From: Cryptomeria japonica
Lineage: Eukaryota > Streptophyta > Pinopsida > Cupressales > Cupressaceae
Assembly (NCBI RefSeq): GCF_030272615.1
Contig: NC_081406.1
Location: 211,272,997-211,336,996 of the forward strand
DNA: 64,000 nt
Direction: 5' to 3'
Shown: piece by piece, positions 36,027-48,100 of the stretch
How the letters are laid out: the number at the start of each line of letters is the position of its first letter
Numbering within the stretch: the first letter of the stretch is position 1
Position numbers and translations under genes: made by a program
The notes under the pieces: model-generated
Seen by the model: only the letters and a program-made list of their open reading frames with translations
Databases searched by the model: none
Told to the model about the DNA's origin: nothing

Positions 36027-36615
36027 TGTCGTGTCATACAACACCGCACTAGGAAAAGTATTACAATATCATCTTTTGTCAAGGTACAGTTCCCAAACCT
36101 TTCCTTTTCCACTTCCTCATCTTTGATGGGCAATAAAGTAAAAAATGTTAACCAAGGATGGCTTGACCCTCACTATTCAACAACTTTTACCTAAACATAT
36201 TTCTAAATATTGTCATTGTTACAAACAAATTTATGGCAAAGGTAAACAAGACTAGCATGCAATCTCAATTGGTTAAATTCACACCTTCAAGATCTATTCC
36301 CACTAATTAGGATTGATTATAAGCAACTCAAAATCAATCTACAAAGAATCATAAATCCATACAAAGACGTAAAAAATACTATTTTTTGAATTACTGACAA
36401 ATCAAATCCTACATAACAATAATAATATCATTCTTCATCATAATTTTTTAAATCAAATATCTCACCCATTTATATACCCATTTATATATTAAATTTTTAG
36501 AAATAATATTTCAATTTATCAATTCCGAACTCAAATTAATACTTTATTATTCATATACATTTAATTAACCTAAACCAATCAAGTGAGGTATTTTGACTTA
36601 AAATCAAATATCTAC
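36027..36615 (+). repeat. Dispersed repeat, copy 2
   Basis: Aligns to 23962-24440 in the same orientation, about 12 kb apart. It carries extra blocks near 36184-36230 and 36398-36450. Both copies end shortly after TTTTGACTTAAAA.CAAATATCTA. Confidence 0.85.
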
Positions 36616-37180
36616 AAGCATAGGTGCGCATTCTTAATATTTTTTGGTAGTCACAATGCCCAAATTATTTCCGACCCAAAAATCTACCTTGCAATGACTT
36701 TTTCTAGGAAATTTCCATAAATAAGTAATGACATTTGCAACTTGCCAAGTCACACGTCAAATTTAGGCCGACATGTCCACTTCAAAGCACTCCAAATTCG
36801 TTATTCCGAAAGAGTAGGTAAGTGAAACGTGCCAAGAAATTTTATGGGCACGCTTCCTCTTATGTTAAAATTTTATGATGAGTTGTTATGACCTGAGGTC
36901 AAATATACATCAAATAAATATTAAAAGTTTGGATAGTTTATTAAAGGGTTGGTGCTTAATTACTGAGAATGATAGCATGACTTATCAGGGTTTGAAGCTT
37001 TCAAATGTATTATTGGATAGGCGATTTTGACATAGTGAATTATATTATTTCTGATAATTTAATTGAAAGATGACTTTAAGATATATGTTGTTATAATTCA
37101 TCGTGTAAAGTAAAGATGTTAATATGTTTCAATAAAAGGACTATTTTAATGTCTCCTTGTATCAATTTTTTGTTTCGTGT

Positions 37181-38150
37181 TTGATCTAGAAAATGTGCGG
37201 GGGAGGATTTGACAACGAACGATTCTTCAAAGAATCACAAGAAGAAAGAGAAGAAGAAAGTTATCTATCTCGAATATTCTAACTGCTCAAAAGAGGGGGA
37301 GCTTTACCCTATCTTCAATTCTCAAAAGAAGGGTAAAGAGGCTTAGAAAGAAAAAGATAGCGTTTCTTCAATTGTTTGTAAAACTAAAAAGGTTGAGAAG
37401 GATTTTATCTTTGACACATCTTGCCCTACATCATCCATTAAAGATGTGGCCTTAGTGGTTACCATGGTGGTAAAAAACTAGTTGAAATGCACAAAAAATC
37501 CATCACTGAAAAATCTTGAGATGGTTTCATGATGAATTCAATAAAATAAGTCTCAATACCTCCTCGTTGGTTAAGAGATTGGGTAGGAAGAACCTCCCCC
37601 CTTAGGAGATGGAGAACATTTTATCTAATCATTGGGAGAATAGCAAGGAAATGAATAGGCTTGAAGTGGAGATCATTATACAGGATGACAAGGTGGGAAC
37701 TTAAGAGAAGAGCATTCTTGATATCAAAAGAAACTACAAAAGACGATGGACTAAAATCACACTACGATTCATAACACTACCAAAAACATCATGTTGTTGG
37801 AAGAAGATATGAACCCTCTTGTGATCTAGGCTACTATGATCAATTCAAAATGAAAAAGATTAGGCAAGATGTGAGGAGCTTATTGCAAATTAGTTGAAGA
37901 TCCTCAAGGATAATTGAGAGGATGCAAACATACATAATATTAGGGTCCAGTTTAGTTAATTTTTAATGTTTTACTAGACTTAAATTTGTTGTGTTTTTTT
38001 GACATTGTCAAGATTGTTATTCTTTGACTATTACTTGTAAGTTTTTTTTTAATGTTTTGAGTTCCTAACTGCCAAATAGAGGAGGCCTTTTAAAACTTCT
38101 TGATCACCTTCAATTTTTTTTGTAAAAGGACATCAATATCTATATGATTT
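37181..38150 (+). mobile_element. Possible LINE-like 3' relic, heavily decayed
   Basis: Lys/Glu-rich coding remnants (KKKVIYLEYSNCSKEGELYP; SKEMNRLEVEI) with many stops are followed by a T-rich 3' UTR-like stretch with TAGAGGAGGCCTTTTAAAAC and TTGTAAAAGGACATC. The order, charged tail then T-rich UTR, is like 24926-26059. No boundaries or target duplication were found. Confidence 0.3.
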
Positions 38151-38838
38151 GTTTATTTACATAGAAAACTTAAATTCTCTATTATGAAATTCATTATTTG
38201 TATTTATATTAATGTAATACATATATTAAGATTTATTTATTTGTAGTTTGCGATTTTAGAAAAGACTACTATTATTAAATTTCAAAACTAATGAAGTCTT
38301 TTAGATAAATATTTTGCCTTGTTAGTTTTTGTTTTTTAATTTATTTATTTTTAAGAGTGAATATTATGTTTTTTTAATATAAATGTTAATATTACATATA
38401 TATAATTATTAGAATTATTAATTACAATAATACTTGTTTAATTTGAAATTTAAAATAATTTCATTATATATTTTCAAATAATTAAATCTGTAGAAAAATA
38501 TAAATAATTTATATAAAATATTTAGAGGTTAATAAATAAATAGAACAATTACTAGTACAATTAATTTAGACAAATAATTTATGTGTTTATAACATAAATA
38601 AAAAATAAAGTGATGGCTAAATTAATGCTTATTTCAATGTTAGAGGGAGAGAGATGGATTTCACTATGACTAACACCTAGAATCTAAGATTAGATCCTTG
38701 TTGTGACGAAAGTGTACTGTAAAATTAAGAATTATATGAAAACATGAATCAATGTCATAGGAAAATCCTCAAACCTCCTGGCCTTAACCTTGAAATTATG
38801 ACCTCAAGCTTTTGTATTTTAGGGTTTTGTGCCCTGTA
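38151..38838. other. AT-rich spacer, nothing recognised
   Basis: No supported gene. Its right end, AATAA at 38839-38843, is the target site of copia element A. Confidence 0.6.
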
Positions 38839-38843
38839 AATAA

Positions 38844-40188
38844 TGTTGGAGATTGTTGGGATAATGTGCAAATATGTGTTTGGATTGACTGAGTGATGTG
38901 CTGTCATTGATGTCAACATATTCCTCTGTGTGTTTTAGTGTTGCAGTCAAATTAAGTGAGTTGGTTTGGATAGTGTGTTGCAGATGAGTTGTTGAAGATT
39001 AAAGGGTTTTGAGATGAGTATCTCTAGTTGATTCAACTCAAGTTTTAGTGGTTCGCATGGAGATTTGATCGAGTAATGAGATTTGATATTGTGGTTGGTT
39101 TTTCAGTATTCTGGATTTTGCTCCACGTTGCAATATCTTGGTTTGCAGATTTGGCAGAGTGTTTGGGACATTCTATTGTGTCCTCAATTCAGATGATTTA
39201 TGATTTGGAGGTCCTCAAGTGAATCTTTCAGTATGACAGTCATTGCAGTTAGTGTTCTTGAAGTTCAGTATAATGATGATGGAAATTCCAGTAAGTGGTG
39301 TTGGTGCGGTTGTTTTTGTGGTAATTCATGATGCTTGTGGATGTTTCTAGATCGTGTGCTATTTGTGTTGATGGTCCGCATTGATCGTTATTCTCGTTGT
39401 TGATGATTTCTCTGATATGTTCGTGTTATGCCACATTCTTGGCGACCAGATGATTGTAGTGTGTTGTGGATGTTCAAGGCATAATTCTTGGAAGTGTTTC
39501 ATGTTCAAGGTGTTGATTTAGGTCCATACTATGTCTTAGTCAACATTGTTTTGGTCTGCATATAATGTTGTAGTGTGTATGGTTATATCTTTAATATTTG
39601 TGATGTGCGTTGAGCCAAACTTGAAAGATATGTTGATGATATGTATAAATAAATGTAATACTCATGTGAGAGAGATATATGTGTGTGAATAATGATTTGA
39701 TCTTTTAGAAGTAGTAAAGTAGTGTGAAGAAGTGTGAAGAAATGCGAAGGAGAAGTATATGTGTTATGTGCCTAGCGAAAACTGTAACCAAGCATGAGGA
39801 GATGCTATTCTATCAGTTCATGATCTTCCAGATGTAATTCGAATGTTTTTGTTAGATAGTGAGTCTTCCCTAGGTTGTAGCCCTTTGTTGTTTTTGAGCA
39901 GTGAACTCTAGGCAATGTTCCTAAATGCATGTGCATTCCCTATTGTAATATTTCATATACTTCTAATAGGGTATCATCATATTGTGGGTAGGTTCCCACC
40001 GTGGTTTTTCCCTTGATTAGGTTTTCCACGTCAAAAATCTTGGTGTTATGTGTGTTATTGATGTGGTGTTGATTTATGATTTCACTATTCATTATCAGAT
40101 CTGAAATTGTGTTTGAGTTAAGGAAAGATTTTGAGAAAACTGATTCACCCCCCCCCCCCCCTCTTCGTTTTCTGCCTTGTTTCCTACA
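38844..40188 (+). repeat. 5' LTR of copia element A
   Basis: TGTTGGAGATTG...CCTACA, with TG and CA ends. It matches 60061-61365 with many substitutions and small indels, so the insertion is old. A 14-C run at 40148-40161 lies about 30 bases before the end. Confidence 0.92.
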
Positions 40189-40190
40189 AT

Positions 40191-40201
40191 TGGTATCAAA
40201 G
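40191..40201 (+). other. Primer binding site of copia element A
   Basis: TGGTATCAAAG follows the LTR after two bases. It is the Met-tRNA type with one change from TGGTATCAGAG. Confidence 0.85.
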
Positions 40202-40242
40202 AAGGTTCCTCTGAAGAAGCTTGATTGACTGAGGTGATCCAA

Positions 40243-41094
40243 GATGGAAACTTATAAGAAGGATAGTTTGAGATTTGATGGAATAAACTATACTCTTTGG
40301 AAAAGTTGAATCAAGTGTCACTTGAGATGCATGTGAAGATTGTCAAGTTGCAGAGCTTGAAGGGAAAGTATGAGTTGTTGAAGATGGGTGAAGATGAGAA
40401 CATTACTTCTTTTATGCAGAAAGTGAATGAGATTGTGTGCAATATTAGATGTGTCGATGGAGTATGGAAGAATTAGATATTGTTGCTAAAGTGTTGAGAT
40501 CCTTGCCTCCTGCTTACAAGCACAAAGTTGCTACTATTGAGGACACCCAGACCGTGACTAATGTGACTAGAGACATGTTGATTGGAAAGTTTGTTGCCTT
40601 TGAATTGAGTTTGGTGACTCTCTTCCTAAGACTGAATTTGCATTCAAAGCTATTATTTCTAGAAAGAAGAGATATGATCCGGGAGAAATTTCTTCAAGAA
40701 GGGTATCTAGATATGAGAAAGAAATGAAGGAACTTGAAGAAGAAGAAGAAAAACTTGAGGATCTTGAAGCCCTTATTGCCAGGATATTGCCTAAAGGAGC
40801 TGGTAAGTATGAAGGAAAGTTACCTCTTAAATTCTTTTCATGTAATAAGATAGGACATTTTGCTTCATGGTGTTCAGAAAGAGTTCCTAGGAAGCAATAC
40901 AAGCCTAAATATAAGAAGAAATATTATTATTTTGCTGATGAAGGTGTTACAGATGATGAATCTGAGAAAGGAAATTCAGGTGATGATGAATGGGTATTTA
41001 TTTCTATCAAGGAAGATGATCCAGTTCCTATTGATTTTGCTAGCTGCATTAATGAGGAGAAAGACTTGGCTACTAAAGTTGAAGAGAAAGATTA
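40243..41094 (+). pseudogene. gag: Copia A gag remnant
   Basis: The ATG at 40243 starts METYKKDSLRFDG; after NYTLWKS a TGA and a large internal deletion remove most of the UBN2-type Gag domain. It resumes at about 40345 (LQSLKGKYELLKMGE) and changes frame near 40455 to ELDIVAKVLRSLPPAYK, and again near 40610. The zinc knuckle reads FFSCNKIGHFASWC: its first Cys is Phe. An acidic stretch leads to the stop at 41092. Gag would form particles; this copy is far too damaged. Confidence 0.8.
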
Positions 41095-42120
41095 ATGGGT
41101 TATTGATAGTGGTTGTTGTCATCATATGATAGGTGATAAGAGTAAGTTTGTGAGTATGGAAAAGTATGATGGTGGTGTGGTAAGATTTGGTGATGACAAA
41201 GCTAGTATAATCCATGGTAGAGGTTCCATTTCTCTTAATGGTAAGCACAATACTGATAATGTCTTGTATGTAGAAGATCTAAAGCATAATATTTTGAGTG
41301 TTGGATAGATGGTTGACAAGGGATATGATTTACAATTCAAGAATGACAACTGTATAATCTTAAGTCATTCTGGAATTGAGATTGTATCAAGGACAAAGAC
41401 TAAAGGTAATATCTTTCACTTGAATGCTGGTGGTAAAAGTTTCTTGATTTCTCAGATTGATGAAAGTTGGTTATGGCATAGGAGGATGTGTCATGTGAAT
41501 TTTGATTGCATGGTTAAGATAAGTTCTACTCAAGCAGTGAGAGATCTTCCTAAGTTGGTGAAGCCTACTAATCTAGTATGCAAGGAATGCCAATTAGGGA
41601 AGCAGACAAGAATTACTTTTAAAAGAAAACAATATTATTCTAATGGATTGTTGGATCTTATGCATACTGATTTGTGTGGTCCTTCTAGAGTGAGAATCTT
41701 ACAAGGATACATGTATTTCATGTTGTTGATTGATGACTATTTAAGGATGATGTGGGTTACATCCTTGAGGGAGAAGTTTGAAGCCTTGGAGAAGTTCAAG
41801 ATTTTCAAAGCCATGGTTGAGACAGAGATAGGATTGAAACTAAAGTGTCTGAGATCTGATAGAGGTGGTGAATTCACTTCTAGTGAGTTTGATGCATTTT
41901 GTGAAGAGCATGGAGTGAAGAGCTAGTTATATGCACCTATAACTCCTCAACAAAATGATGTTGTGGAGCCTGAAGAACATAACAATTCAGGAAGCTGCTA
42001 GAACCATGATGTTGGAAGGAAATGTTCTTCATATCTATTGGAGAGAAGTTGTTAGTACTACTATGTACACTCTTAACTAGGTGCATATCAAAGGTGATAC
42101 TAATAAGACCCCTTATGAGA
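41095..42120 (+). pseudogene. pol: Copia A protease and integrase region
   Basis: The aspartic protease motif WVIDSGCCHHMIGD opens the segment right after the TAA at 41092. Integrase follows after a TAG near 41306: an HHCC zinc motif (WLWHRRMCH to CKECQLGKQ, about 41466-41600), the first Asp in HTDLCGP near 41660 and the second in RSDRGGEF near 41855. The region of the third catalytic residue (about 41950) is frameshifted, and further stops follow. The order protease then integrase before RT confirms Ty1/copia. Confidence 0.85.
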
Positions 42121-43189
42121 TGATTTGGTCATGTTCCTGCAAAAATTTTGGAAGTAAATGCTATATCAAAAGAGATGAAGATTTAGGGAAGTTTGATGCT
42201 AGATGTGATGAAGGAATTTTTCTTGTTTATTCTACTAAGAGAAAGGCCTATCAGTGTTATAATAAGAGATTGAGAAATATAGTTGAAAGTGATAATGTGA
42301 AAGTTGATGAAAGCAATGAGAGACTGATCAGATCTCGCAGATATGATTTTGATGACCAGAATGATAGCTCTGATAAAGGAAAGCAAGTGTAGACCCAAAA
42401 TCAAATTCAGATTGTTCTGAAAAAGACAAAGAATCAAGGAGAGACTAGTGCTAGTGTAGAAGGAAGAACTCAAGAGTCTGAAAATTAAGAAAATCCTAAG
42501 ACTCCCACGTATGAGAGGTTGAATCACTCAGAAAATTAGATCATAGGAGATAAGAATAAAGGTGTGATGACTAGAAGAAGAATTGCTAAAGAATATTGCT
42601 TGATTTCTAAGATTGAACCTAAAGATATCAATGAAGCATGCAAAGATGAAAATTGGGTTAAAGAAATGGAAGAAGAATTGAACTAGATTGAAAAGAATAA
42701 TACATGGATTCTTGGTCCTAGACCTAAGGATAAAAATGTAATTGGAACTAAATGGGTCTTTTGAAACAAATTGGATGAAAAGGTGAAGTTGTTAGGAACA
42801 AAGCAAGACTTGTTTGTAAGGGATATTCTTAGATGGAAGGAATTGACTTTGAGGAGAATTTTGCTCTGGTGGCAATAATTGAAGTTGTTAGATTATTTCT
42901 TGCTTATGCTGTTTACAAAGATTTCAAAGTTTATCAGATGGATGTCAAGTCATCTTTTCTTAATGGTGAGTTGGAAGAGAAAGTTTATATTGAGCAACCA
43001 GATGGATTTTAGTTGATAGATAAATAAGATATTGTTTGCAGATTGAAGAAAGCACTGTATGGATTGAAGCAAGCCCCAAGAGCATGATATGTTAGATTGG
43101 ATAATTATTTGTTGAATCTTGGATTCAATAAAGGTACTGTTGATAGTAATCTATATTTCAAGATTGATAATGATAACATTTTGATTGTT
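42121..43189 (+). pseudogene. pol: Copia A integrase end and first part of RT, up to the LINE insertion
   Basis: An acidic linker (SDKGKQV near 42375) leads into RT: NWVKEMEEEL at 42655, NTWIL, NVIGTKWVF, then frame changes near 42770 and 42850, [19 protein letters not shown] at about 42917 and [14 protein letters not shown] near 43045. Stops replace Trp, Gln and similar codons. The reading is cut at 43189 just before the FVDD motif, where the LINE begins. The rest resumes at 50945. Confidence 0.82.
43173..43189. repeat. Target site duplication, left copy, LINE at 43190-50927
   Basis: ATAACATTTTGATTGTT (17 bp) is repeated exactly at 50928-50944. Confidence 0.93.
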
Positions 43190-43370
43190 TTTTATTAAGG
43201 TAAAAACAGGTTTTGAAGGGACCCCGAAACCCTTTACAAGAAGACCTTACAAGATAAAATCATTAAGCAACCAAGAGGAACAAACCCAAGAAAAGCCAGT
43301 GAAATAACTAGAGAAAACTAGCTAAAGCCCCAAAAAACTAGCAAAATCCGGCCAGACCTAACAAAAGAAA

Positions 43371-45148
43371 CTAATTAATACTTTTCAGGGCATTAGCCAA
43401 GTTATTGCTAATCCCATACAAGTCTTTGATATTTTCCCTAAGATTAGGGATCTCCTTAGCAGATGCAACAACAGCTTTCTTAACACTCACTCTGGTTCTC
43501 TTTCCAGCTCCACCCAGAGTAGCTTCACCACTTCCAATCTCAATAGCATCTTCATCCATGTCGAGGTCCACCACTGGTTTGGGAGAGTTGGAATTATCAA
43601 GGACCTTCGAGATATCCTCAAGGTTTTTTGTGACAGCAGACAAGATATTCAGGATAATACCCAGCAGGTTTTTCATCGCCACTTTCCCTTCTTCCAACAA
43701 GTTAATCTGAGCAGCCATTTTATTAACTTTCTCCTCCATTTCCTTCTTCCACTGCTTCAAATCCCTATCATCTTCCTTCCTTTCGTCATCCATCTGTTTC
43801 CATTTTTCTCCAAGTTCTTCAATAGTTCATAAGTCCATCTATCATAACCCAGTCCGGCCTCAGTAAGTTTTTTAAGGTTATCCAAGAATAACCCATCTCC
43901 AGTGCTTTCCTTTTCCTCACTCAAACTATCCTTTGCCATATCCTTCTCAGGTTCCTTGTTCTTCTCCCTCTCAAAATTCAAATCTTTTTCCTCATTATCC
44001 TTGTCATCCACATCCACCATAGGATGGTTGTTGTCATTGCCAGGTCTAGCACTATGAATTGGGCTATCATTGTCAGACTCGTTCTCACCTTCTTCATGCT
44101 CTGCACCCATATCCTCATCTTTCCAGCTGTCCTCACCCTTTGACTCATCTGTTTCCATTTCATTGCCCTCTTTTCCAATTTCCTCTATGTCATTCTTATC
44201 TTCATGGGCTTTCATCCCAATGGCACTCTTGCTTTTTTTCCTGGAGGTAGCCTCCTCCTTGCTAGGTTCCCCTTCCTCCAGCATTCTCTTACCTTTCCCT
44301 GGAGAAGCGGATAAACTCTTATTTTCTAGCATGGCAAGGGTTTTATAGTGCTCATAAATAAGCAGCAAAAGCCCACAATGGAGAACCGGATTTGAGGGAT
44401 TCTTGTTGTGTTTATTAAGAGACCTAGAAAGGGACTTGAAGAGATAGTAGGGCAGGGATACCCGTTTCTCATGTCTAAAGTGGTTTAATAACACAAAGTG
44501 ATAAGTGTAGGCCCTGGGAAAGCGACCCTCAATAGTTATATATTCCATTATGGCATTCAAAACCTAGCCCCAAATTTTCTTGATGTTGGAGGCTTCGTAA
44601 TAACCCCCTGTGGCTTTTCCAATTTTAGCCCTCTCATTTTCCTTACGCGAGAACAAATTTACCGCATTATTGGAAACCTTGAGATCTCTAAATAAATTAA
44701 GCCTAGAGTGGGGCATACTTGTCATAGTCATGATGAGGCTCGCGTCCAATTTGAACCTAACACCATAGATTTTAAAGCACCCATTACATCAATTTTCAGA
44801 GATTTTGGAGACAGCGAGATTAACCCTACCTTTGTCATAATCAGCTAGCTTCTCCATGAAACTAGTAAGGGAACCTTTTTCCAGCTTCGCCCAAACTTTC
44901 GGCATGTCCTTCCATCTGGATGTATTGTTCGGTTCCTCCCTCCTTAAATCTCCTCCCATATTCAATTTTAGACTTTCACCTCTGTTCTTCTGCAAACTCA
45001 AAACTTTATTCCCATTGTCGCTCAAGATTTTGAAAAAGATGACCCACAAAGTGTGCGAAGTGATATTATATTTGATTGGGTTTCTGCCACTTTTCCAAGT
45101 AATCATAACCTTTCCATCAAAGCATAAATTACTCATATAAGCTATCAT
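43371..45148 (-). pseudogene. LINE ORF3: extra protein of unknown function downstream of RNase H
   Basis: It starts at ATG 45148 (or 45136) and overlaps the ORF2 stop at 45129-45131. It runs about 590 codons with TGA at 44789, a TAG near 44562 and one frameshift near 43795 in an A-run. The first 270 residues look globular: FKIYGVRFKLDASLI near residue 130 and a helical block around 200-265 (LPYYLFKSLSRSLNKH, VLHCGLLLLIYEHYK). Next come a Lys/Ser-rich basic patch, a long Asp/Glu-rich stretch and a coiled coil (KKEMEEKVNKMAAQINLLEE). I see no enzyme motif. The layout resembles the second ORF at 11483-14080. Standard plant L1 elements have two ORFs, so this is an acquired or lineage-specific gene. 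Role unknown. Confidence 0.68.
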
Positions 45149-48100
45149 GATTATGCGATCCTTCTTTCCCCGTAAATCTATCCTTTTTGAGGAGCTCTTT
45201 AATACTCATATTAATATCTTCCCCATGCCAAATTATTTGAGAATCAGAGTTAACACCTAGGTTCGCCAGACAGTCCGCCACCATATTTTTCTCTCTAAAG
45301 GCATGTTCAATGATAATAGCTTTAAAACTAGCAATTATTTCCCTAGCTTTAAAAATAATGTTTTCAATACACCACAATGGCTCGGTTTCCCCCTTCAAAC
45401 ACTTAATGATATTAAGTGAGTCTCCCTCAAGCCATAATTTATCATGATTTAGGTCCTTAGCTATAATAAGAGTGTTCAGCACAGCTGCGGCTTCAACAAA
45501 ATGACTAGTTTGACTCCCCAAAGGACCAACAACCACCACTAGGCAACTTCCAGCAAAATTCTTGACAATGCCCCCATAATCAGCTTTACTCGGATTCCCC
45601 TTAGAAGCCCCATCAAAGTTGGCCTTTAGCCATCTTTGAGGTGGAAAACACCAAACAAGACCTTCTCTGACCTTCTCCTTACTAGGTTTGGTAGTTGAGA
45701 GGTTCCACCTGTCATTGAAGTCTTCTTTAGCAACTGGTCCATTATCAATACCATTGATGCATTCGAAGATACTCCTATAAATTTTATCCACCACCACTTC
45801 AGGGATCACACTTTTATCCCTAAAGATCCTATTATTACGCTCTTTCTAGATATTCTAGATAACCTTCGGAAAGATAAGTTTCCAATGCTCCACTATCGTT
45901 GGGTTGGAACTAGGGCATTGCCATTGCTGCCAAGATTCCCCAAGAGAGTTTGGAAAGACCCAACTCAGCTTCCACCTACTTAAAATAATTTTCTAAATTT
46001 CCTAGCTAAAGGTACATTGATGGATGATGTGGCATGCAGACTCTTCTTCCCTGCAACAAAGAGAACACCTGTTAGGAAAAATAAATCCTCGCTTTTGAAG
46101 GTTGTCCAAAGTTAATACCTTGTTTTGGATAAAGATCCAAAAAAAAATATTAACTTTAGGAACTAACTTTTTGTTCCAAACTTTAGCCCAAATAGGAGTT
46201 TCTTCCACTTTGTTTTGGATAGCCATGGCCGAGGACACAGGATACTTCCCATCTGGGGTTTCCTTCCATATCAAAATATCCTCTTTGTTGTCTCTAAGAA
46301 TTTTGGAAGAAAGCACAACCTCGAGAAACTTTAACTCTGGACTCTGCTGGCTAAAATCAATCCATTTCCCATTTCTCCAGTAATCTCTGACCAGACCCCC
46401 AAACTGCTTTTGAACCAATCTTTCCAATCATAAAGGATTGGAATTTCCTCCTGAGGTTTATCCATTATCCATCTATCTTCCCAAAATCTTATACTTCTAC
46501 CATTTCCTAGATTCCACATTCTACTAGCTACAACCCAACTTTTTGCCGATTGAACTGCATTCCATATTGCAGAACCTTCAACAATAAAAGAATTATCTAA
46601 GAATTCTTCCTCAGAGGGTTGCATGTGAAGATATTTGTTTCTCCAGATTAAATTCCTCTCTCTTTCCTCCCCTTTCATTCTCCAAATTTGTTTAGCTACT
46701 AAGGCATTGTTCATAGAACTAATATTCCTTAGACCCAGCACTCCAGAGGCCTTAGAAGAGCATATTTTATTCCAAGCAATAAGGGGAATTATGTTCTTGA
46801 CTTCCACTCTTGACCAAAGAAACTTTTTTTGGATTCTTTCAATTGCTTCCGCAAACTTTCTAGGAATTTTAAACAAACTGAGGGCATAAACAGACAGGTT
46901 TTGGAGAGAAGCTTTGAGCAAAGTGACTTTGCCTGCTTGGCTAAGGACAACCCCTTTCCAACCAGCCAGTTTGGAGTTGAATCTGACAACCAGCTTAATC
47001 CAAAAATTATCCATAGGCTCGATACAAAGGGAAAGCCTCAAATAAGTAGAGGGAAGCTCATCAGTTTTATAGCCAAGAATTCTTTCAATCCTTAATTGTC
47101 TTTGAACAGGGGTATTGATGAAGAACAAAGAGCTCTTATCCCAATTAATTTTTTGACCACAGGCAGATTCATAAATATTCAAAACGTTCTTCATATTTTT
47201 AGCTTCCCTAATAGTAGCTTCCCCCATAGTAATTGAATCATCAACAAACTGTTCATGGGTACAGGTAAAATTGGCAGAGGAAGGTTTCAGTCCTCTGAGA
47301 TTGCCTTCTTCCACATTTCTAAAGATGAATCTACCCAAAATTTTAGCTAAAATGGTAAACAAGATAGGGGAGATGGGATCCCCCTGTCTAAGACCTCTGG
47401 TACTTTTGAAGAAACTTGAAGGGGATCCATGGACAATAACAATAGAAGAGGAAGTTTCCATCAATTGAGAGCAAAGCCAAATAATTTTTTCTCCAAATCC
47501 AAATGCTTTCATAATCCTTAAGAGAAACTGCCAGTTCACTCTATCATAATCTTTTGCCATATCTAACTTTAGAAAGAAACCCTAATTGTTAGCCGCCTTT
47601 AGAGAATGAATATTTTCATGAACTGAAATAATGGAATCCAGAATCTATCTACCGGGGACAAAACCATTCTGTTGGGCTGAGATAATTCTTGGAAGAATAT
47701 CCAGTAGTCTGGAGGTAAGAACCTTAGACAAAATATTGTAAACAGAGTTGCAGAGACCAATGGGTCTAAACTTATTAAGAGAATCAGCTCCAGGGATCTT
47801 CGAAATAAGGACAATGAAGGTAGCATTCAGTTCTTTGAGAAGCCTTCTAGAGGCAAAGAATTCTTTAACACCTTTACAAATATCAGTCTCCACAATATGC
47901 CAAAAAGATTGGAAAAAGAACATAGGAAAACCATCCGGTCCAGAAGACTTATCTCCTTGAAAAGAGAATACAGCCTTTTTGATTTCCTGATTAGTAGGAA
48001 TTCTGGATAGATGTTTATTGTCTTCCTCAGTCAAGGTAGGAGGAATAGCTTGCAATAGGAGATTTTGGTTACTGGCGTCAAGGTTATCCACTTCTCCCAT

